Positions 45,688 to 56,487 are shown, numbered from the stretch's first letter. The stretch: DNA of 64,000 nucleotides from Levilactobacillus zymae DSM 19395 (GCF_001434115.1 NZ_AZDW01000014.1:1-64000); one strand, 5' to 3'. Numbers and translations: made by a program. The notes: generated by a model from the sequence alone, not told the origin.

Positions 45688-46629
45688 TTAATCTTGCGTT
45701 GCCGCTTGGGACTTGAGCGTTTCCAGGTAGGCGAACGCGGCTTGTCCCGCCGTGCCGCCTTCCCCGACCGCCGTGGTGATCTGCCGCAAATCCTTTTGCC
45801 GCACATCCCCAATGGCGAACACGCCCGGAACGGCCGTGGCCATGTGATCATCGGTCTTGATCCAGCCCGCGTCATCGGTAATCCCTAAGCCCTTGAAGGC
45901 GTCGGTCATCGGTAAGGTCCCCACGTAAATGAAGACCCCACTCGCGTCGAGATGACCCTCTTCACCGGTCTGGTTATTATGCGTTGCCACTCCGGTGACC
46001 TTCATCTTGTCGCCTTGGATTTCCGTGACGTTGGTGTTCCAAACGAATTCGATCTTCTCGTTCGCAAACGCCCGGTCCTGCAAAATCTTTTGGGCCCGGA
46101 GTTGGTCGCGCCGCACGACAATGGTGACCTTAGACGCGATACCGGCCAAGTAAAGGCCTTCTTCTACGGCTGAGTCGCCACCACCGACAACCACGACTTC
46201 ACGGTTCTTGAAGAACGCGCCATCGCAGACCGCGCAGTACGAAACCCCACGGCCACCGTATTCATCTTCACCCGGCACGCCGAGCTTCTTGTACTCGGAG
46301 CCGGTCGCAATCAACACGGCCTTGGCAGCGTAGTCCCCATCATCGGTCTTGACGACCTTGTGATCACCGTGATCTTCAATACGCTCAACGCTCCCGTAGG
46401 CGAATTCTGCGCCAAACTGGGTCGCGCCATCGTACATGTCCTTGGCCAAGTCGGGACCTAAGACGGACTTAAAGCCGGGATAGTTTTCAATCGCAGCGGT
46501 GTTGTTCATCTGCCCACCGTAGATTCCTCGGTCGAGCATCAGTACGGATAGGTTGGCCCGTGACGCGTAGAGCGCTCCAGTCATCCCACCGGGTCCGGCA
46601 CCGATGACAATTACATCGTAAGTCTTCAA
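45688..46629 (-). CDS. trxB: Thioredoxin reductase
   Basis: NADPH-dependent reduction of thioredoxin. The 313-aa flavoprotein has the FAD motif GAGPGGMTGALYA, the redox Cys pair CAVCDGAFF (about 135-138), the NADPH-site GGGDSAVEEG and the C-terminal GVFAIGDVRQKDLRQ. It is the last gene of the hprK-lgt-gpsA-galU-trxB run. Confidence 0.97.
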   Translation of the reverse strand: MKTYDVIVIGAGPGGMTGALYASRANLSVLMLDRGIYGGQMNNTAAIENYPGFKSVLGPDLAKDMYDGATQFGAEFAYGSVERIEDHGDHKVVKTDDGDYAAKAVLIATGSEYKKLGVPGEDEYGGRGVSYCAVCDGAFFKNREVVVVGGGDSAVEEGLYLAGIASKVTIVVRRDQLRAQKILQDRAFANEKIEFVWNTNVTEIQGDKMKVTGVATHNNQTGEEGHLDASGVFIYVGTLPMTDAFKGLGITDDAGWIKTDDHMATAVPGVFAIGDVRQKDLRQITTAVGEGGTAGQAAFAYLETLKSQAATQD

Positions 46630-46696
46630 GTTAACAACTCCCCTTCATCCTGATTTGCTTGACCATTACTTTACTAGGAAAAAGTAAGTTTGTCAC

Positions 46697-47596
46697 CTAT
46701 TTTGACTTCGGTTGGTCTTCAGCATCGAGCCGCTTGCCCAGTTCCTTGATGTATTGGCGTAGTTGCGCCTTGGTTTCGGGGTGTTGCAAGCCGTATTCAA
46801 TGTTGGTTTGCAGCCAACCGAACTTGTTGCCGACATCGTAACGTTTGCCCGTGTATTCGTGGGCGAAGACGCGTTGGGTCTTGTTCAGGTTGTCGATGGC
46901 GTCGGTCAATTGCAGTTCGTTACCCAGGCCGATCGGCGTATTTTCTAAGGCTTCGAAGATTTCCGGCGTGAAGAGGTAACGACCAATGATGGCCAGGTCA
47001 CTCGGCGCCTCGTCCGGTTGTGGCTTTTCCACGAAGTTCGTGACGTTGTACAAGCCCGGCATGGTTTCTTCGGAAGGGTTGATGACCCCGTACTTGGCGG
47101 TGTCCTTGTGAGGGACCCGCATGACGGCCAACGTTGAGGCACCCGTCTGGTTGTACCGGTCGATCAGTTGCTTGGTCAACGGCACCTTGCTGTCCGTCAT
47201 GTCGTCGCCCAACATGACCACGAAGGGTTCGTCGCCGATAAAGGCCTTGGCCGTTAAGACGGCGTCGCCCAGTCCCCGTGGGTAAGGTTGCCGGATGAAG
47301 TACAGGTTCATACCCGTGGTCTCTTGGACCTGCTTGAGCATCTTTTCCTTGTGCTTGGCTTCCAAGTTGGCTTCCAGTTCGGGGTTGGAGTCGAAATGGT
47401 CTTCGATGGACCGCTTGGACTTGCCGTCCACGACCACGATGTCTTCGATTCCGGAACGCCGGGCTTCCTCGACGATGAACTGGATCGTTGGCTTATCAAC
47501 GATCGGTAACATTTCCTTGGCTAACGCCTTGGTGGCTGGTAAGAAACGGGTCCCGAGACCCGCCGCCGGGATAATAGCTTTTCTAACTTTTCTCAT
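46697..47596 (-). CDS. galU: UTP--glucose-1-phosphate uridylyltransferase
   Basis: Makes UDP-glucose for exopolysaccharide, teichoic acid glucosylation and galactose use. The 299-aa nucleotidyltransferase has [28 protein letters not shown] at its N-terminus, VMLGDDM (metal ligand) and [12 protein letters not shown]. The start has GGAGGG about 11 bases upstream. Confidence 0.97.
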   Translation of the reverse strand: MRKVRKAIIPAAGLGTRFLPATKALAKEMLPIVDKPTIQFIVEEARRSGIEDIVVVDGKSKRSIEDHFDSNPELEANLEAKHKEKMLKQVQETTGMNLYFIRQPYPRGLGDAVLTAKAFIGDEPFVVMLGDDMTDSKVPLTKQLIDRYNQTGASTLAVMRVPHKDTAKYGVINPSEETMPGLYNVTNFVEKPQPDEAPSDLAIIGRYLFTPEIFEALENTPIGLGNELQLTDAIDNLNKTQRVFAHEYTGKRYDVGNKFGWLQTNIEYGLQHPETKAQLRQYIKELGKRLDAEDQPKSK

Positions 47597-47635
47597 AAGA
47601 GCTTAAACCCTCCTCAAATTTTGACACACAACATT

Positions 47636-48649
47636 TTAAAACTCGGACCGACCCTCACGTTGCATCAGGTCGGAAATGGCCGTCTTGATGTCCTTGCCTT
47701 CGTAGAGCACCTGGTAAATGGCCTCCGTGATGGGCATCGAAACGCCCCGTTTTTGCGACAACTCGTAGGCGGCCTTAGTCGTGGCGAGTCCCTCGATCAC
47801 CATCCCCATATGGCTGATCACGTCGTCCAACTTTTCACCGCGGCCGAGTTCGTCACCGGCCCGCCAGTTCCGCGAATTGGTACTGGTGGCCGTAACGATC
47901 ACGTCGCCGACCCCGGACAGCCCAATGAAGGTCATCGGGTCCGCCCCGAAGGACGTCCCTAACCGGGAAATTTCGGCCAAGCCCCGGGTCATCAGCGCCG
48001 CCTTAGCGTTGTCGCCGTAACCTAACCCGTGTAATGCCCCGGCTCCTAAAGCGATGATGTTCTTTAAGGCCGCACCAATTTCCACCCCAATCACGTCGGA
48101 GTTGGTGTAGACCCGGAAATACGGCGTCATGAACCGCTTTTGCGTGTGCTTAGCGGCTTCCGGATTAGCACTGGCCGCCGTAATCAGTGTAATGTCGTGG
48201 CGTGCCACGTCCTCGGCGTGACTCGGCCCGGACAAGACCGTGACGGACTTGCGGTTAGCGGCCGGAATCTCTTCTTCCAAGATCTGCGAAATCCGCTTGT
48301 AAGTCTTCTGTTCGATCCCTTTGCTGGCGTGGATCAATTCCGGCTGTAAGTGCTTAGCGGCTAAAATACCGGCCACTTCATGGGCCACGGACCGCACGGC
48401 CTTAGTCGGTACTACGAACAAGATGGCGTCCACCCCGTCGAGGGCGCTCGCCATATCGGCGTAAGCCACCAGGGACTTGGAGAACGTAAAGTTCTTGATG
48501 TAATGACTGTTGGTGTGCTGGGTGTTTAATTCTTCAACCTGCTTGGGGTTGTAGGACCACAACCGCACATCGTGCCCATTTTCGTCTAAGACGCTGGCCA
48601 AGATGGACCCCCAAGAACCGGCACCCAGAACGGCAATTTTCTCTGACAT
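47636..48649 (-). CDS. gpsA: Glycerol-3-phosphate dehydrogenase [NAD(P)+]
   Basis: Makes sn-glycerol-3-phosphate for phospholipids and teichoic acids. The 337-aa protein has the Rossmann motif [15 protein letters not shown], the catalytic Lys in [15 protein letters not shown] and the C-terminal substrate domain ([20 protein letters not shown]). AAGGAGA is nine bases upstream. It starts 14 bases after lgt. Confidence 0.97.
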   Translation of the reverse strand: MSEKIAVLGAGSWGSILASVLDENGHDVRLWSYNPKQVEELNTQHTNSHYIKNFTFSKSLVAYADMASALDGVDAILFVVPTKAVRSVAHEVAGILAAKHLQPELIHASKGIEQKTYKRISQILEEEIPAANRKSVTVLSGPSHAEDVARHDITLITAASANPEAAKHTQKRFMTPYFRVYTNSDVIGVEIGAALKNIIALGAGALHGLGYGDNAKAALMTRGLAEISRLGTSFGADPMTFIGLSGVGDVIVTATSTNSRNWRAGDELGRGEKLDDVISHMGMVIEGLATTKAAYELSQKRGVSMPITEAIYQVLYEGKDIKTAISDLMQREGRSEF

Positions 48650-48663
48650 AGTCTAGATTCTCC

Positions 48664-49521
48664 TTAATTAGAAAGTTTGGTTCGTTCACGGAACGGGTTA
48701 CCGGCTAAGTAATCCGTTGGTGGCGTATTCTGACGTCGCCGGTAAACCCAAATAATGGCGGCGCCCACAAACAAAATCACGGATAAGAGTTGGGACACGC
48801 GAATCACGTTGCCCAACATTAAACTATCGGTCCGCATCCCTTCAATAAAGAAACGGCCCAACGAGTACCACATCACGTACCCCAGGAAGACCTCGCCCTG
48901 CTTGAAGAGTTGGGGATAGTGCCGCAAGCTCATCAGGACCACGAAGCCCAGTAGATCCCAGGTCGACTCGTACAAAAAGGTCGGCTGGCGGTAAGCCCCG
49001 TTGATGAACATCTGCTCCACGATAAAGTGCGGCAGGTGTAAGCCCTGCAAGAACGACAGGCTGGTGATACGCCCGAAGGCTTCCTGATTCATGAAGTTAC
49101 CCCACCGCCCGATGGCTTGGCCCAAGATCACGGTCGGTGCGGCCACGTCAAGCATCAGCCACACGGGAATGAATCGTGAACGACAGAAGAAATACACCAC
49201 CAGTCCGGCCCCAATCAGCGAGCCGTAGATGGCGATCCCCCCGTCCCAAATGGCGATGATCTCGCCGGGATGTTGACTGTAATACGGCCACTGAAAGGCC
49301 ACGTAGTACAACCGTGCGGCAATGAGCGCCGCCGGTAGGGCCCATAAAATCATATCATAAATATCGTCGGGATTGATGCCCCGGCGCCGACCTTCCCGCA
49401 CGGCCAGTAATACCGCCAGGATGACGCCGGAGGCAATGATCACCCCGTACCAGTGGACCTGAATGGGCCCTAAATGCATCGCAATCGGATTTAGGGCGGC
49501 TAAAAATGGTGTTACCGTCAT
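48664..49521 (-). CDS. lgt: Prolipoprotein diacylglyceryl transferase
   Basis: Attaches diacylglycerol to the Cys of lipoprotein precursors. The 285-aa protein has about seven membrane helices, the essential HWYG motif near residue 24 and the Lgt signature [17 protein letters not shown]. Its start overlaps the hprK end by 4 bases, an arrangement conserved in Firmicutes. Confidence 0.97.
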   Translation of the reverse strand: MTVTPFLAALNPIAMHLGPIQVHWYGVIIASGVILAVLLAVREGRRRGINPDDIYDMILWALPAALIAARLYYVAFQWPYYSQHPGEIIAIWDGGIAIYGSLIGAGLVVYFFCRSRFIPVWLMLDVAAPTVILGQAIGRWGNFMNQEAFGRITSLSFLQGLHLPHFIVEQMFINGAYRQPTFLYESTWDLLGFVVLMSLRHYPQLFKQGEVFLGYVMWYSLGRFFIEGMRTDSLMLGNVIRVSQLLSVILFVGAAIIWVYRRRQNTPPTDYLAGNPFRERTKLSN

Positions 49522-50465
49522 TGCGTCCCTCCATCCTTTTGGGAATTTTGTTTGATCAAGCGGTTCAAGTTATCGTCAAAGACCTTGGTGGCGTCGTAGC
49601 CCATTGAACGGGCCCGGAAGTTCATGGCCGCCGCTTCGATAATGATGGCGAGATTCCGCCCGGTCTTGACCGGAATGGTAATCTTCGGCACCTCAACGTC
49701 AAAGAACTTCTGACTTTCGGTGTTGTTACCCAAGCGGTCGAAGTGGTTATCGTCGTGCCAGAGTTCCAGGTGAACGATCAGGTCAATGTCGGTCTCGCTC
49801 CGCACGGCCCCGGCACCGAAGAGGTTCATGACGTCGATGATTCCGATGCCCCGGATTTCCAACAAATGGCTCAGGATGGCCGGCGCGGCCCCGACTAGGG
49901 TCTGTTCGTCTTGTTGGTAAACTTCCACGCGGTCGTCGGCAATCAGCCGGTGGCCCCGTTTGACCAGTTCCAAAGCGGTTTCACTTTTGCCGACCCCGGA
50001 ATCACCGGTAATCATGACCCCGACCCCGTAGATGTCGACCAGGACGCCGTGAACGGACTGCCGTTCGGCGAGCTTGCCTTCCAAGAAGTTGGTCATGTTA
50101 CTCAGGACCCGCGACGTGGTCAGCTTGGTCCCCAGGATGGGAATCTGGGCTTCTTCGGCGGCCTGTTTTAATTCCTCCGGTGGGTCGAGCTGGGTCGACA
50201 CCACGAACGCGGGGGTTTCGGGCTGACACATCTTTTGCATCACGTCTAATAACTGTTCGTGACTCATTCCCTTGGCGAACGAGGTTTCCGTGATTCCCAA
50301 GAGTTGAATTCGTTTGGCCGGGTAATAATTAAAGTACCCCGTCAATTCCAATCCGGGACGCGAAATATCGCTGGTCGTAATTTGCCGATTAAGGTCATCC
50401 TGACCGGAATAGACGTCTAATCGATTAGCCTTGACCAGGTCGGCGACTGTAACGCTTTCTGGCAT
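49518..50465 (-). CDS. hprK: HPr kinase/phosphorylase
   Basis: Phosphorylates HPr at Ser46 in response to glycolytic intermediates, setting carbon catabolite repression through CcpA. The 315-aa protein has the Walker [20 protein letters not shown] near residue 155 and the HPrK signature [20 protein letters not shown] lies eight bases before the ATG. Confidence 0.98.
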   Translation of the reverse strand: MPESVTVADLVKANRLDVYSGQDDLNRQITTSDISRPGLELTGYFNYYPAKRIQLLGITETSFAKGMSHEQLLDVMQKMCQPETPAFVVSTQLDPPEELKQAAEEAQIPILGTKLTTSRVLSNMTNFLEGKLAERQSVHGVLVDIYGVGVMITGDSGVGKSETALELVKRGHRLIADDRVEVYQQDEQTLVGAAPAILSHLLEIRGIGIIDVMNLFGAGAVRSETDIDLIVHLELWHDDNHFDRLGNNTESQKFFDVEVPKITIPVKTGRNLAIIIEAAAMNFRARSMGYDATKVFDDNLNRLIKQNSQKDGGTQ

Positions 50466-50618
50466 GCGTGTTTCCTCCTAACTACATCATCTCATAAAAC
50501 ATACCCTAATTTTAGCACTTTAATGGGGCTTCTCCTATCAAATTCAATTCGTTACCGCGGCCGCTTTAAGAATCGTTGACCGGCTTAAGATAGCGCTTAC
50601 TTAATGGTTCAGCCCTTA

Positions 50619-50645
50619 CCCGGGGCTAGACACCCTACCCCCGGG
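50619..50645 (-). terminator. Hairpin at the end of the YvlD-like gene
   Basis: CCCGGGG (50619-50625) pairs with CCCCGGG (50639-50645). The stem overlaps the stop codon and lacks a T-run, so termination is doubtful. The stretch 50466-50618 shows nothing else. Confidence 0.4.
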
Positions 50646-51006
50646 CAAAGTGGTCACTGATAATGGCGTTGAACAGGGACATCACGATGGCGACAATCAG
50701 CGTCACGCCAAACGACGCAAAAGCGAAGTTACTCCCCACGAACCACGCGGTCAGTTCCAACATGATGGCGTTAAGCACCACACTGAACAGGCCCAGCGTC
50801 AAGATGGTAATCGGTAGCGACAACACGAACAAAATCGGTTTGACCACCGCGTTTAAAATCGCGAGCACCAAGCTGGCTAGTAGCGCAATTCCCACGCTCG
50901 ACACGTAAAACGCGTGCTGGTAGCTCCCCGCCAGCGAACTCTGGAAGAAGCCGGCTAACGCCAGAAAGATCAGCGCATTTACTAAGATTCGGGTCCAAAA
51001 CCGCAT
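50635..51006 (-). CDS. YvlD/phage-holin-family membrane protein
   Basis: A 123-aa protein with four membrane helices, of the DUF360/YvlD ('phage holin family') type, including the segment LVLAILNAVVKPILFVLSLPITILTLGLFSVVLNAIML. Despite the name it is not phage-derived. In Bacillus the gene sits with yvlC (PspC) in an envelope-stress operon, as here. It starts directly after the pspC-like stop (TAAATG). Confidence 0.9.
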   Translation of the reverse strand: MRFWTRILVNALIFLALAGFFQSSLAGSYQHAFYVSSVGIALLASLVLAILNAVVKPILFVLSLPITILTLGLFSVVLNAIMLELTAWFVGSNFAFASFGVTLIVAIVMSLFNAIISDHFARG

Positions 51007-51345
51007 TTACTCACCGTCCTTATGGTGCACGTCGTGTTCGGTGACATCGTGAATCACTTTACGGTCGGCTTTAGGGTTGGTTTGTTGGCCGCCACGCCCG
51101 AAACCGAAGAGGTCACCGAAACTGGTACCGGTTGGTTGCGCGTCATCCAAGGGAATAAACGTCATTAAAATCACGTAGACCAATAGGCCCAATACCACGT
51201 GCATGAACGGAATGGAGATGGTCACGATTACGTAGATCAATCGCAATAGGTTGGCATTCCAACCGAAGTAATCGGCGATTCCCCCCAAGACCCCGCCGAC
51301 TAACCGGTTGGTCCGGGAACGCACGAGTTTTTTCTTTGCTGCCAT
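51007..51345 (-). CDS. PspC-domain membrane protein
   Basis: A 112-aa protein with the PspC core (VRSRTNRLVGGVLGGIADYFGWNANLLRLIYVIVTI), two helices and a His/Asp-rich tail. It is probably an envelope-stress sensor or effector working with the YvlD-like partner. The ATG at 51345 is eight bases after GGAGG. An ATG two codons upstream is too close to that site. Confidence 0.92.
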   Translation of the reverse strand: MAAKKKLVRSRTNRLVGGVLGGIADYFGWNANLLRLIYVIVTISIPFMHVVLGLLVYVILMTFIPLDDAQPTGTSFGDLFGFGRGGQQTNPKADRKVIHDVTEHDVHHKDGE

Positions 51346-51401
51346 TGTCATGGCCTCCTTTAAGTCTGATTAAACTTGTCCTATTGGGAAAAGAATAACG
51401 A

Positions 51402-51437
51402 AAGCGGCCACTGAAAGCAAGTTTTCAGTGACCGCTG
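51402..51437 (-). terminator. pst-phoU terminator
   Basis: AGCGGtCACTGAAA / TTTCAGTGgCCGCT stem followed by TTTC on the minus strand, 44 bases after the phoU stop. Confidence 0.78.
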
Positions 51438-51480
51438 GTTTAAATCTTCAAATTTCGGTAAGAATTACGGACGGTGCTTC

Positions 51481-52158
51481 CTAGTTTTCCGTACCTTCAC
51501 TGGCCGAGTTCAGTTCCACAATCTTACCGGAACGCAGGTAAATGATCCATTCACACACGTTGGTCACGTAATCGCCAATGCGGCTCAGGTCCTGCGCCAC
51601 GTTTAAGTAAATCGACGCCCCCGTTTCAAAAGTCGCGTCCTGGCTCATCGCCCGGTAGCTCAAGTTCCGAACCTGGTGATTCAGGTGATCGAGTTGCCGG
51701 TCCACGTCAGCCAACGACCGGGCTTCGTGGTCGTCCTTATTCACGTAGGCCGCCAGCACGTCTTGCACCATCTTGGTGGTCATCTGGCCCATCTCAGCCA
51801 TCAGCTGCTCCAGTTCCGGCACCTTTTGCTTTTCGCCCATCTTAATGGTCGAGTGGGCAATGTTGCGGGCGTGGTCCCCGGCGCGTTCCAAATCGGAAAC
51901 GGCCTTTAAAATCGTCACGATTTCTCGTAAATCCGTGGTCACGGGCTGATACAGGGCAATCATTTCGAACGTCTTCTTCTCTAACGCAATTTCTCGTTCG
52001 TTGATGTCGTGGTCGTGGTCGATGATCGATTGAGCCGTGGTGGCGTCGCGTTCGATAAACGCGTTCACCGACTTCTGGATCACCTCGCTGACCAGCATCC
52101 CCATTTCCGTAAAGTCTGCATCCAATTCTGCTAATTCGTCATCAAATAACCGGCGCAT
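51481..52158 (-). CDS. phoU: Phosphate uptake regulator PhoU
   Basis: A 225-aa all-helical protein with two PhoU three-helix repeats and the metal-binding-type E/D-x-x-x-D motifs (AVSDLERAGDHARNIAH near 85, DLSRIGDYVTNVCEW near 190). It links the Pst transporter to PhoR signalling and restrains phosphate uptake. It is the last gene of the pst operon, 14 bases after pstB2. Confidence 0.96.
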   Translation of the reverse strand: MRRLFDDELAELDADFTEMGMLVSEVIQKSVNAFIERDATTAQSIIDHDHDINEREIALEKKTFEMIALYQPVTTDLREIVTILKAVSDLERAGDHARNIAHSTIKMGEKQKVPELEQLMAEMGQMTTKMVQDVLAAYVNKDDHEARSLADVDRQLDHLNHQVRNLSYRAMSQDATFETGASIYLNVAQDLSRIGDYVTNVCEWIIYLRSGKIVELNSASEGTEN

Positions 52159-52172
52159 CGGTCTACCTCCTA

Positions 52173-52931
52173 TTATCCGAACCGACCACTAATGTAGTCT
52201 TCCGTTTGCTTCTTGGCTGGGTTCATGAAAATATTTTTCGTCTGATCCACTTCCACCAGTTCGCCGTTCATGAAGAAGGCCGTTCGATCGGCAATCCGCG
52301 AGGCCTGCTGGAGGTTGTGGGTTACTGTAATAATCGTATAATCGTGGCGTAAATTCAAGAGGGTCGCTTCAATTTGACTACTGGAGACCGGGTCCAAGGC
52401 ACTGGTCGGTTCGTCCAGCAGAATAATCTCCGGTGACACGGCCAGGACCCGCGCGATGCAGACCCGTTGTTGTTGCCCCCCGGACAGAGCCAGGGCGCTT
52501 TCGTGCAAGTGGTCCTTGACTTCGTCCCACACGGCGGCCTGCCGCAAGGACTTCTCGACCACGGCGTCCAACTTTTCCTTATCGCGTTCCCCCGCGATGC
52601 GCAACCCGTAGATCACGTTATCGTAGATGGAGAACGGAAACGGGTTAGGTTGTTGGAACACCATGCCGATTTCCTTACGAATCTGAACCGTGTCGGCGTT
52701 GGGCGCGTACAGGTCTTCCCCTTTGAACTGTACGGTCCCCGTGATGGTGACCCCCGGAATCAAATCGTTCATCCGGTTCAACGTCCGCAGGTAGGTCGAC
52801 TTCCCACAGCCGGACGGGCCAATCAACGCCGTAATCCCCTTTTCGTCAAAATTCAAATTAATTCCCTTCAGGGCTTCCTTACTCCCGTAATACAGGTGTA
52901 AGTCCTGGGTCGTTAAAATTTCCTTACTCAT
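52173..52931 (-). CDS. pstB2: Phosphate ABC transporter ATP-binding protein, second copy
   Basis: A 252-aa ABC ATPase with Walker [20 protein letters not shown], signature [16 protein letters not shown] and Walker [13 protein letters not shown]. The ATG at 52931 (MSKEILTT) follows AGGAG by nine bases. A longer frame runs back into pstB1 and has no ribosome site. Two adjacent, divergent pstB genes are usual in lactobacilli. Confidence 0.95.
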   Translation of the reverse strand: MSKEILTTQDLHLYYGSKEALKGINLNFDEKGITALIGPSGCGKSTYLRTLNRMNDLIPGVTITGTVQFKGEDLYAPNADTVQIRKEIGMVFQQPNPFPFSIYDNVIYGLRIAGERDKEKLDAVVEKSLRQAAVWDEVKDHLHESALALSGGQQQRVCIARVLAVSPEIILLDEPTSALDPVSSSQIEATLLNLRHDYTIITVTHNLQQASRIADRTAFFMNGELVEVDQTKNIFMNPAKKQTEDYISGRFG

Positions 52932-52947
52932 TCTTCCTCGCTCCTCG

Positions 52948-53772
52948 CTAACCAAAGTTCCCCGAAACATAGTCACTGGTGACCTGAACCTGCGGATTGG
53001 TGAAAATTTGGCTGGTAGTGTCGTATTCCAACACTCGTCCTTGATTAAAGAACGCCGTATATTCACTGATCCGCGCGGCCTGTTGCATGTTGTGCGTCAC
53101 GATAATGATCGTGTAGTGCTGCTTTAGCTTTAACAACGTGTCTTCCAGTTGACTAGTCGACACGGGGTCCAGCGCACTGGCGGGTTCGTCCAACAGCAAC
53201 ACGTCGGGTTTTACGGCGATGGCTCGGGCGATACACAGCCGCTGCGCTTGACCCCCGGACAAGGCTAAAGCACTCTTGTCCAGTTCGTCTTTGACCTGGT
53301 CCCACAACGCGGCTTGGCGCAGCGAGGTTTCCACGATCTCGTCTAACTTATTTTTAGCGGTGATCCCCCGCAGACGCAAGGCAAACGCAATATTATCGTA
53401 AATCGATTTGGCAAACGGATTCGGCCGTTGAAACACCATGCCGATGCGACGGCGCATCTCGTAGACGTCGATGTCGGGTTGGTTGATGTCCACGCCCCGG
53501 TACATGATCCGCCCCTTGACCGTGGCGATGCGGTCGTTCATCCGGTTCAGTGACCGTAAAAACGTCGACTTGCCGGACCCGGACGCCCCGATCAACGCGG
53601 TGATCTGGTTGCGCGCAAACTTAAGGTCGCCTTCGGACAAGGCCTCCTTGTCGCCGTAAAAAACGTGGAGGTCTTCCGTCGACAACACAATGGGATGCTG
53701 GGCATCGCCGGGTTGAACGATGTGTCGTTCCGGCGTGGTGCCCGGCGTGGCAATATCACTACTCATAAACAT
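52948..53772 (-). CDS. pstB1: Phosphate ABC transporter ATP-binding protein, first copy
   Basis: A 274-aa ABC ATPase with Walker [20 protein letters not shown], signature [16 protein letters not shown] and Walker [13 protein letters not shown]. It has about 28 extra N-terminal residues compared with pstB2. The ATG at 53772 is seven bases after GGAGG. It lies between pstA and pstB2. Confidence 0.95.
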   Translation of the reverse strand: MFMSSDIATPGTTPERHIVQPGDAQHPIVLSTEDLHVFYGDKEALSEGDLKFARNQITALIGASGSGKSTFLRSLNRMNDRIATVKGRIMYRGVDINQPDIDVYEMRRRIGMVFQRPNPFAKSIYDNIAFALRLRGITAKNKLDEIVETSLRQAALWDQVKDELDKSALALSGGQAQRLCIARAIAVKPDVLLLDEPASALDPVSTSQLEDTLLKLKQHYTIIIVTHNMQQAARISEYTAFFNQGRVLEYDTTSQIFTNPQVQVTSDYVSGNFG

Positions 53773-53784
53773 ACGCGTTCCTCC

Positions 53785-54669
53785 TTAGGCCGACGTTAGC
53801 CGTTTGTACAGCCGCTTTCCCAGGTACCGGGCGGCCAAGTTGAAGAGCAGAATGGCGATCACTAAGACCGCGGATGAGCCGGACGAAATCGCCTTGGCGT
53901 CCGGCATGATGCCTTCCGAGTTGATCTTCCAGATGTGGACCGCCAGCGTTTCGGCGGGGCGCATCGGGTTCAACGGACTGGAGATGTTGAAGGGATTCCA
54001 GTCCATGAAGTTTAACGCGGGGGCACTTTGGCCGGCCGTGTAAATCAACGCAGCGGCTTCCCCGAAGACCCGCCCGGCACTTAAGATCACGCCGGTCAGG
54101 ATACTGGGGACCGCGGCGGGGAGAATCACCCGGGTGACGGTCTCCCACCGCGACAGGCCTAAGGCGAGGCCCCCCTCCCGTTGCTTATCATCAATGGTGT
54201 GCAGTGAATCCTCGATACTCCGAGTCAACAACGGTAAGTTGAAGAAGGTCAGCGCAAAGGCCCCGGATAGAATCGAGAAACCTAACCGTAACTTCACCAC
54301 GAAGAACAGGAACCCGAACAGCCCAACTACTACGGAAGGCAGCGAACTGAGGATTTCGATCGCCGTGCGGACCAGGTTGGTCACCCAGTTGTCCTTGGCG
54401 TATTCGTACAGGTAAATCGCCGCCCCCAACGCGATGGGAAACGAGATCAACATGGCTAAAATCAAAAGGTAAAACGAGTTAAAGAGTTGGATGCCAATCC
54501 CGCCCCCCTTTAAGAAGGCTTTGGCGGGCGTGGTCAGAAAGTGCCAGCTGACTTTGGGCAGGCCGCTGACCAGGATGTACCCCACCAGGGCCAGTAAAAT
54601 CAGGACCACGAGTCCGGCGATGCCGTACAGCACGCCGATGGCAATTTTATTTTGCACTTTAGAATTCAT
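53785..54669 (-). CDS. pstA: Phosphate ABC transporter permease PstA
   Basis: A 294-aa inner permease with about six helices and the EAA-type loop (LALGLSRWETVTRVILPAAVPSILTG). It pairs with PstC to form the phosphate channel. The ATG at 54669 lies one base after the pstC stop. A start nine codons upstream would overlap pstC more and was not chosen. Confidence 0.95.
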   Translation of the reverse strand: MNSKVQNKIAIGVLYGIAGLVVLILLALVGYILVSGLPKVSWHFLTTPAKAFLKGGGIGIQLFNSFYLLILAMLISFPIALGAAIYLYEYAKDNWVTNLVRTAIEILSSLPSVVVGLFGFLFFVVKLRLGFSILSGAFALTFFNLPLLTRSIEDSLHTIDDKQREGGLALGLSRWETVTRVILPAAVPSILTGVILSAGRVFGEAAALIYTAGQSAPALNFMDWNPFNISSPLNPMRPAETLAVHIWKINSEGIMPDAKAISSGSSAVLVIAILLFNLAARYLGKRLYKRLTSA

Positions 54670-54670
54670 A

Positions 54671-55603
54671 TTATTGGAGACGCCCCTTTCGACCAATCAA
54701 CCGGATGATCAGGTTGAAGACCAACGACATCAGCAGTAAGACCAGGGCGAGCGACCACAGGGCGTTGTTTTGTAACGAGCCCATCACGGTGTTCCCAATC
54801 CCGGTGGTCAAGACCGACGTCAACGTCGCGGCCGGGTCGACCAAGGACTGCGGCATCAGCGCCGCGTTCCCGATGACCATCTGGACCGCCAACGCTTCAC
54901 CGAAGGCCCGGGCCATCCCGAAGACCACCGCCGTCATCAGTCCCGGCGTGGCCGCACGCAAGACCACCTTATAGATGGTCTGCCATTGCGTGGCACCCAA
55001 CGCCAGCGACGCTTCGCGGTAGTACCGCGGTACGGCGCGCAAGGCATCGGCACTCATCGACGTGACCGTGGGTAAGATCATCACGAACAGCACGCAGGTC
55101 CCGGACAAGATCCCGAACCCACTACCGCCGAAGACCGAGCGGGTGAACGGTACGACCACGCTTAACCCGATGAACCCGTAAACGACGGAAGGAATCCCCA
55201 CCAGCAGTTCGGTCACGGGTTGTAAGATCTTAGCGCCCCGGTTCGGCGAGATTTCGTTCATGAAGACCGCCGTCCCGATGGCAAACGGCGTTGCCACAAT
55301 GGCCGACAGCACCGTGATCAGAAACGAGCCGACGATCATCGACAGCGCCCCGACTTCGGGTTTGCCGTGCGCGTCCGTTAAGCTGGGATTCCAATTCTTG
55401 CCACTGAGGAAGTCCCAGAGATTGACGTGATTAGTGGTAAACGTGGCGAGCCCCTTGGAGGCCACGAACCCGATGATGGCGACCACGACGGCCACGATGA
55501 GGATCAGGGCGGAAAAACTCACGACCCGACCCCAGATTTCTAGCTTGGCCGCCTTGGAGCGGCGCTTTAATTCTTGTTCTAATTGTTCGGGTGATTTGGT
55601 CAT
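54671..55603 (-). CDS. pstC: Phosphate ABC transporter permease PstC
   Basis: A 310-aa permease with six predicted helices, the EAA-type loop SLALGATQWQTIYKVVLRAATPGLMTA and the family segment ELLVGIPSVVYGFIGL. Its start overlaps the pstS stop by 4 bases (ATGA). Confidence 0.96.
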   Translation of the reverse strand: MTKSPEQLEQELKRRSKAAKLEIWGRVVSFSALILIVAVVVAIIGFVASKGLATFTTNHVNLWDFLSGKNWNPSLTDAHGKPEVGALSMIVGSFLITVLSAIVATPFAIGTAVFMNEISPNRGAKILQPVTELLVGIPSVVYGFIGLSVVVPFTRSVFGGSGFGILSGTCVLFVMILPTVTSMSADALRAVPRYYREASLALGATQWQTIYKVVLRAATPGLMTAVVFGMARAFGEALAVQMVIGNAALMPQSLVDPAATLTSVLTTGIGNTVMGSLQNNALWSLALVLLLMSLVFNLIIRLIGRKGRLQ

Positions 55604-56487
55604 GAGTGGGTCCCTCCAATCGGCGTAACCTGACCGTTAACGTCCCGCGTCACGTGCATCTGACTGGGTGACAGGTAGCCTAATTGGCGCACCAGCGTCT
55701 TTTGAATGGTCGGGGATTGCACGTAAGCGATAAAGTCCTTGGTCAGTCCCGTGGGTTGCCCCTTGGTGTACAGATGTTCGTAGGACCAGATTTTCCAGTG
55801 GTTATCAAGCACGTTGGCCTCGGTCGGCGCCACGCCGTTGAGACTCACGGCCTGGACCGCCTTGGTCACGTAGGAGAACGCCACGTAACTAATGGCGCCC
55901 GGCGTGGTCTGGACGATTTGCCGGACCATCCCCGAGGAATCCTGTTCCTGGGCGGTCTTCGCCTGGTGCCCGGCGATGCCGAATTGCTCGAAGGTCGCCC
56001 GGGTCCCACTACCTTGGGCCCGGTTGATCAGCACGATGGGCAGGTTTTTACCACCGACCTGTTTCCAGTTGGTGACCTGACCGGTAAAGACGGCCGTCAA
56101 TTGCTTGGTGGTCAAGTGCGTGATGCCGTTCTTGCGGTTGACGATGGGCGTGATCCCGACCACCGCGACCCGGTGATCGACCAGACCCTTGGCCCGGATG
56201 CCCTTTTGTTCGGCCGCAAACAGATCGGAATCCCCAATCTGGACGGCGCCCTCCTGAATCTGACTCAACCCGGTCCCGGTTCCCCCACCCTGCACGTTGA
56301 TAAACGTGCCCAGGTGGTCGGCCGTGTATTGTTCGCCAGCCGCTTCAACTAGGGGCTGTAGGGCCGTGGAGCCCACCGCCGTAATCGATCCGCCGGCCTG
56401 ACTGACCTGGCGGGTCTGGTACGCAAAGATTCCCAGGGCTACTAAAATTGTGAGGAGTAAGCCCTGTAACCATCGTCGTTTTGTCAT
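55600..56487 (-). CDS. pstS: Phosphate-binding protein PstS
   Basis: A 295-aa extracellular phosphate receptor with an N-terminal membrane segment (residues 5-23), the phosphate-binding GSTALQPLVEA and QGGGTGTGLSQI, and the RAQGSGTRATFEQFG loop. No Cys follows the hydrophobic segment, so there is no lipobox. It may stay tethered by an uncleaved signal anchor, or be secreted. GGAGGG precedes the ATG. It is the first gene of the pst operon, under a Pho box. Confidence 0.95.
   Translation of the reverse strand: MTKRRWLQGLLLTILVALGIFAYQTRQVSQAGGSITAVGSTALQPLVEAAGEQYTADHLGTFINVQGGGTGTGLSQIQEGAVQIGDSDLFAAEQKGIRAKGLVDHRVAVVGITPIVNRKNGITHLTTKQLTAVFTGQVTNWKQVGGKNLPIVLINRAQGSGTRATFEQFGIAGHQAKTAQEQDSSGMVRQIVQTTPGAISYVAFSYVTKAVQAVSLNGVAPTEANVLDNHWKIWSYEHLYTKGQPTGLTKDFIAYVQSPTIQKTLVRQLGYLSPSQMHVTRDVNGQVTPIGGTHS

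Noticed and set aside
50635-51006. Phage holin, hence prophage remnant
   Set aside because: The family name is historical. The gene sits with a PspC gene as in the Bacillus yvl operon, with no other phage gene nearby.
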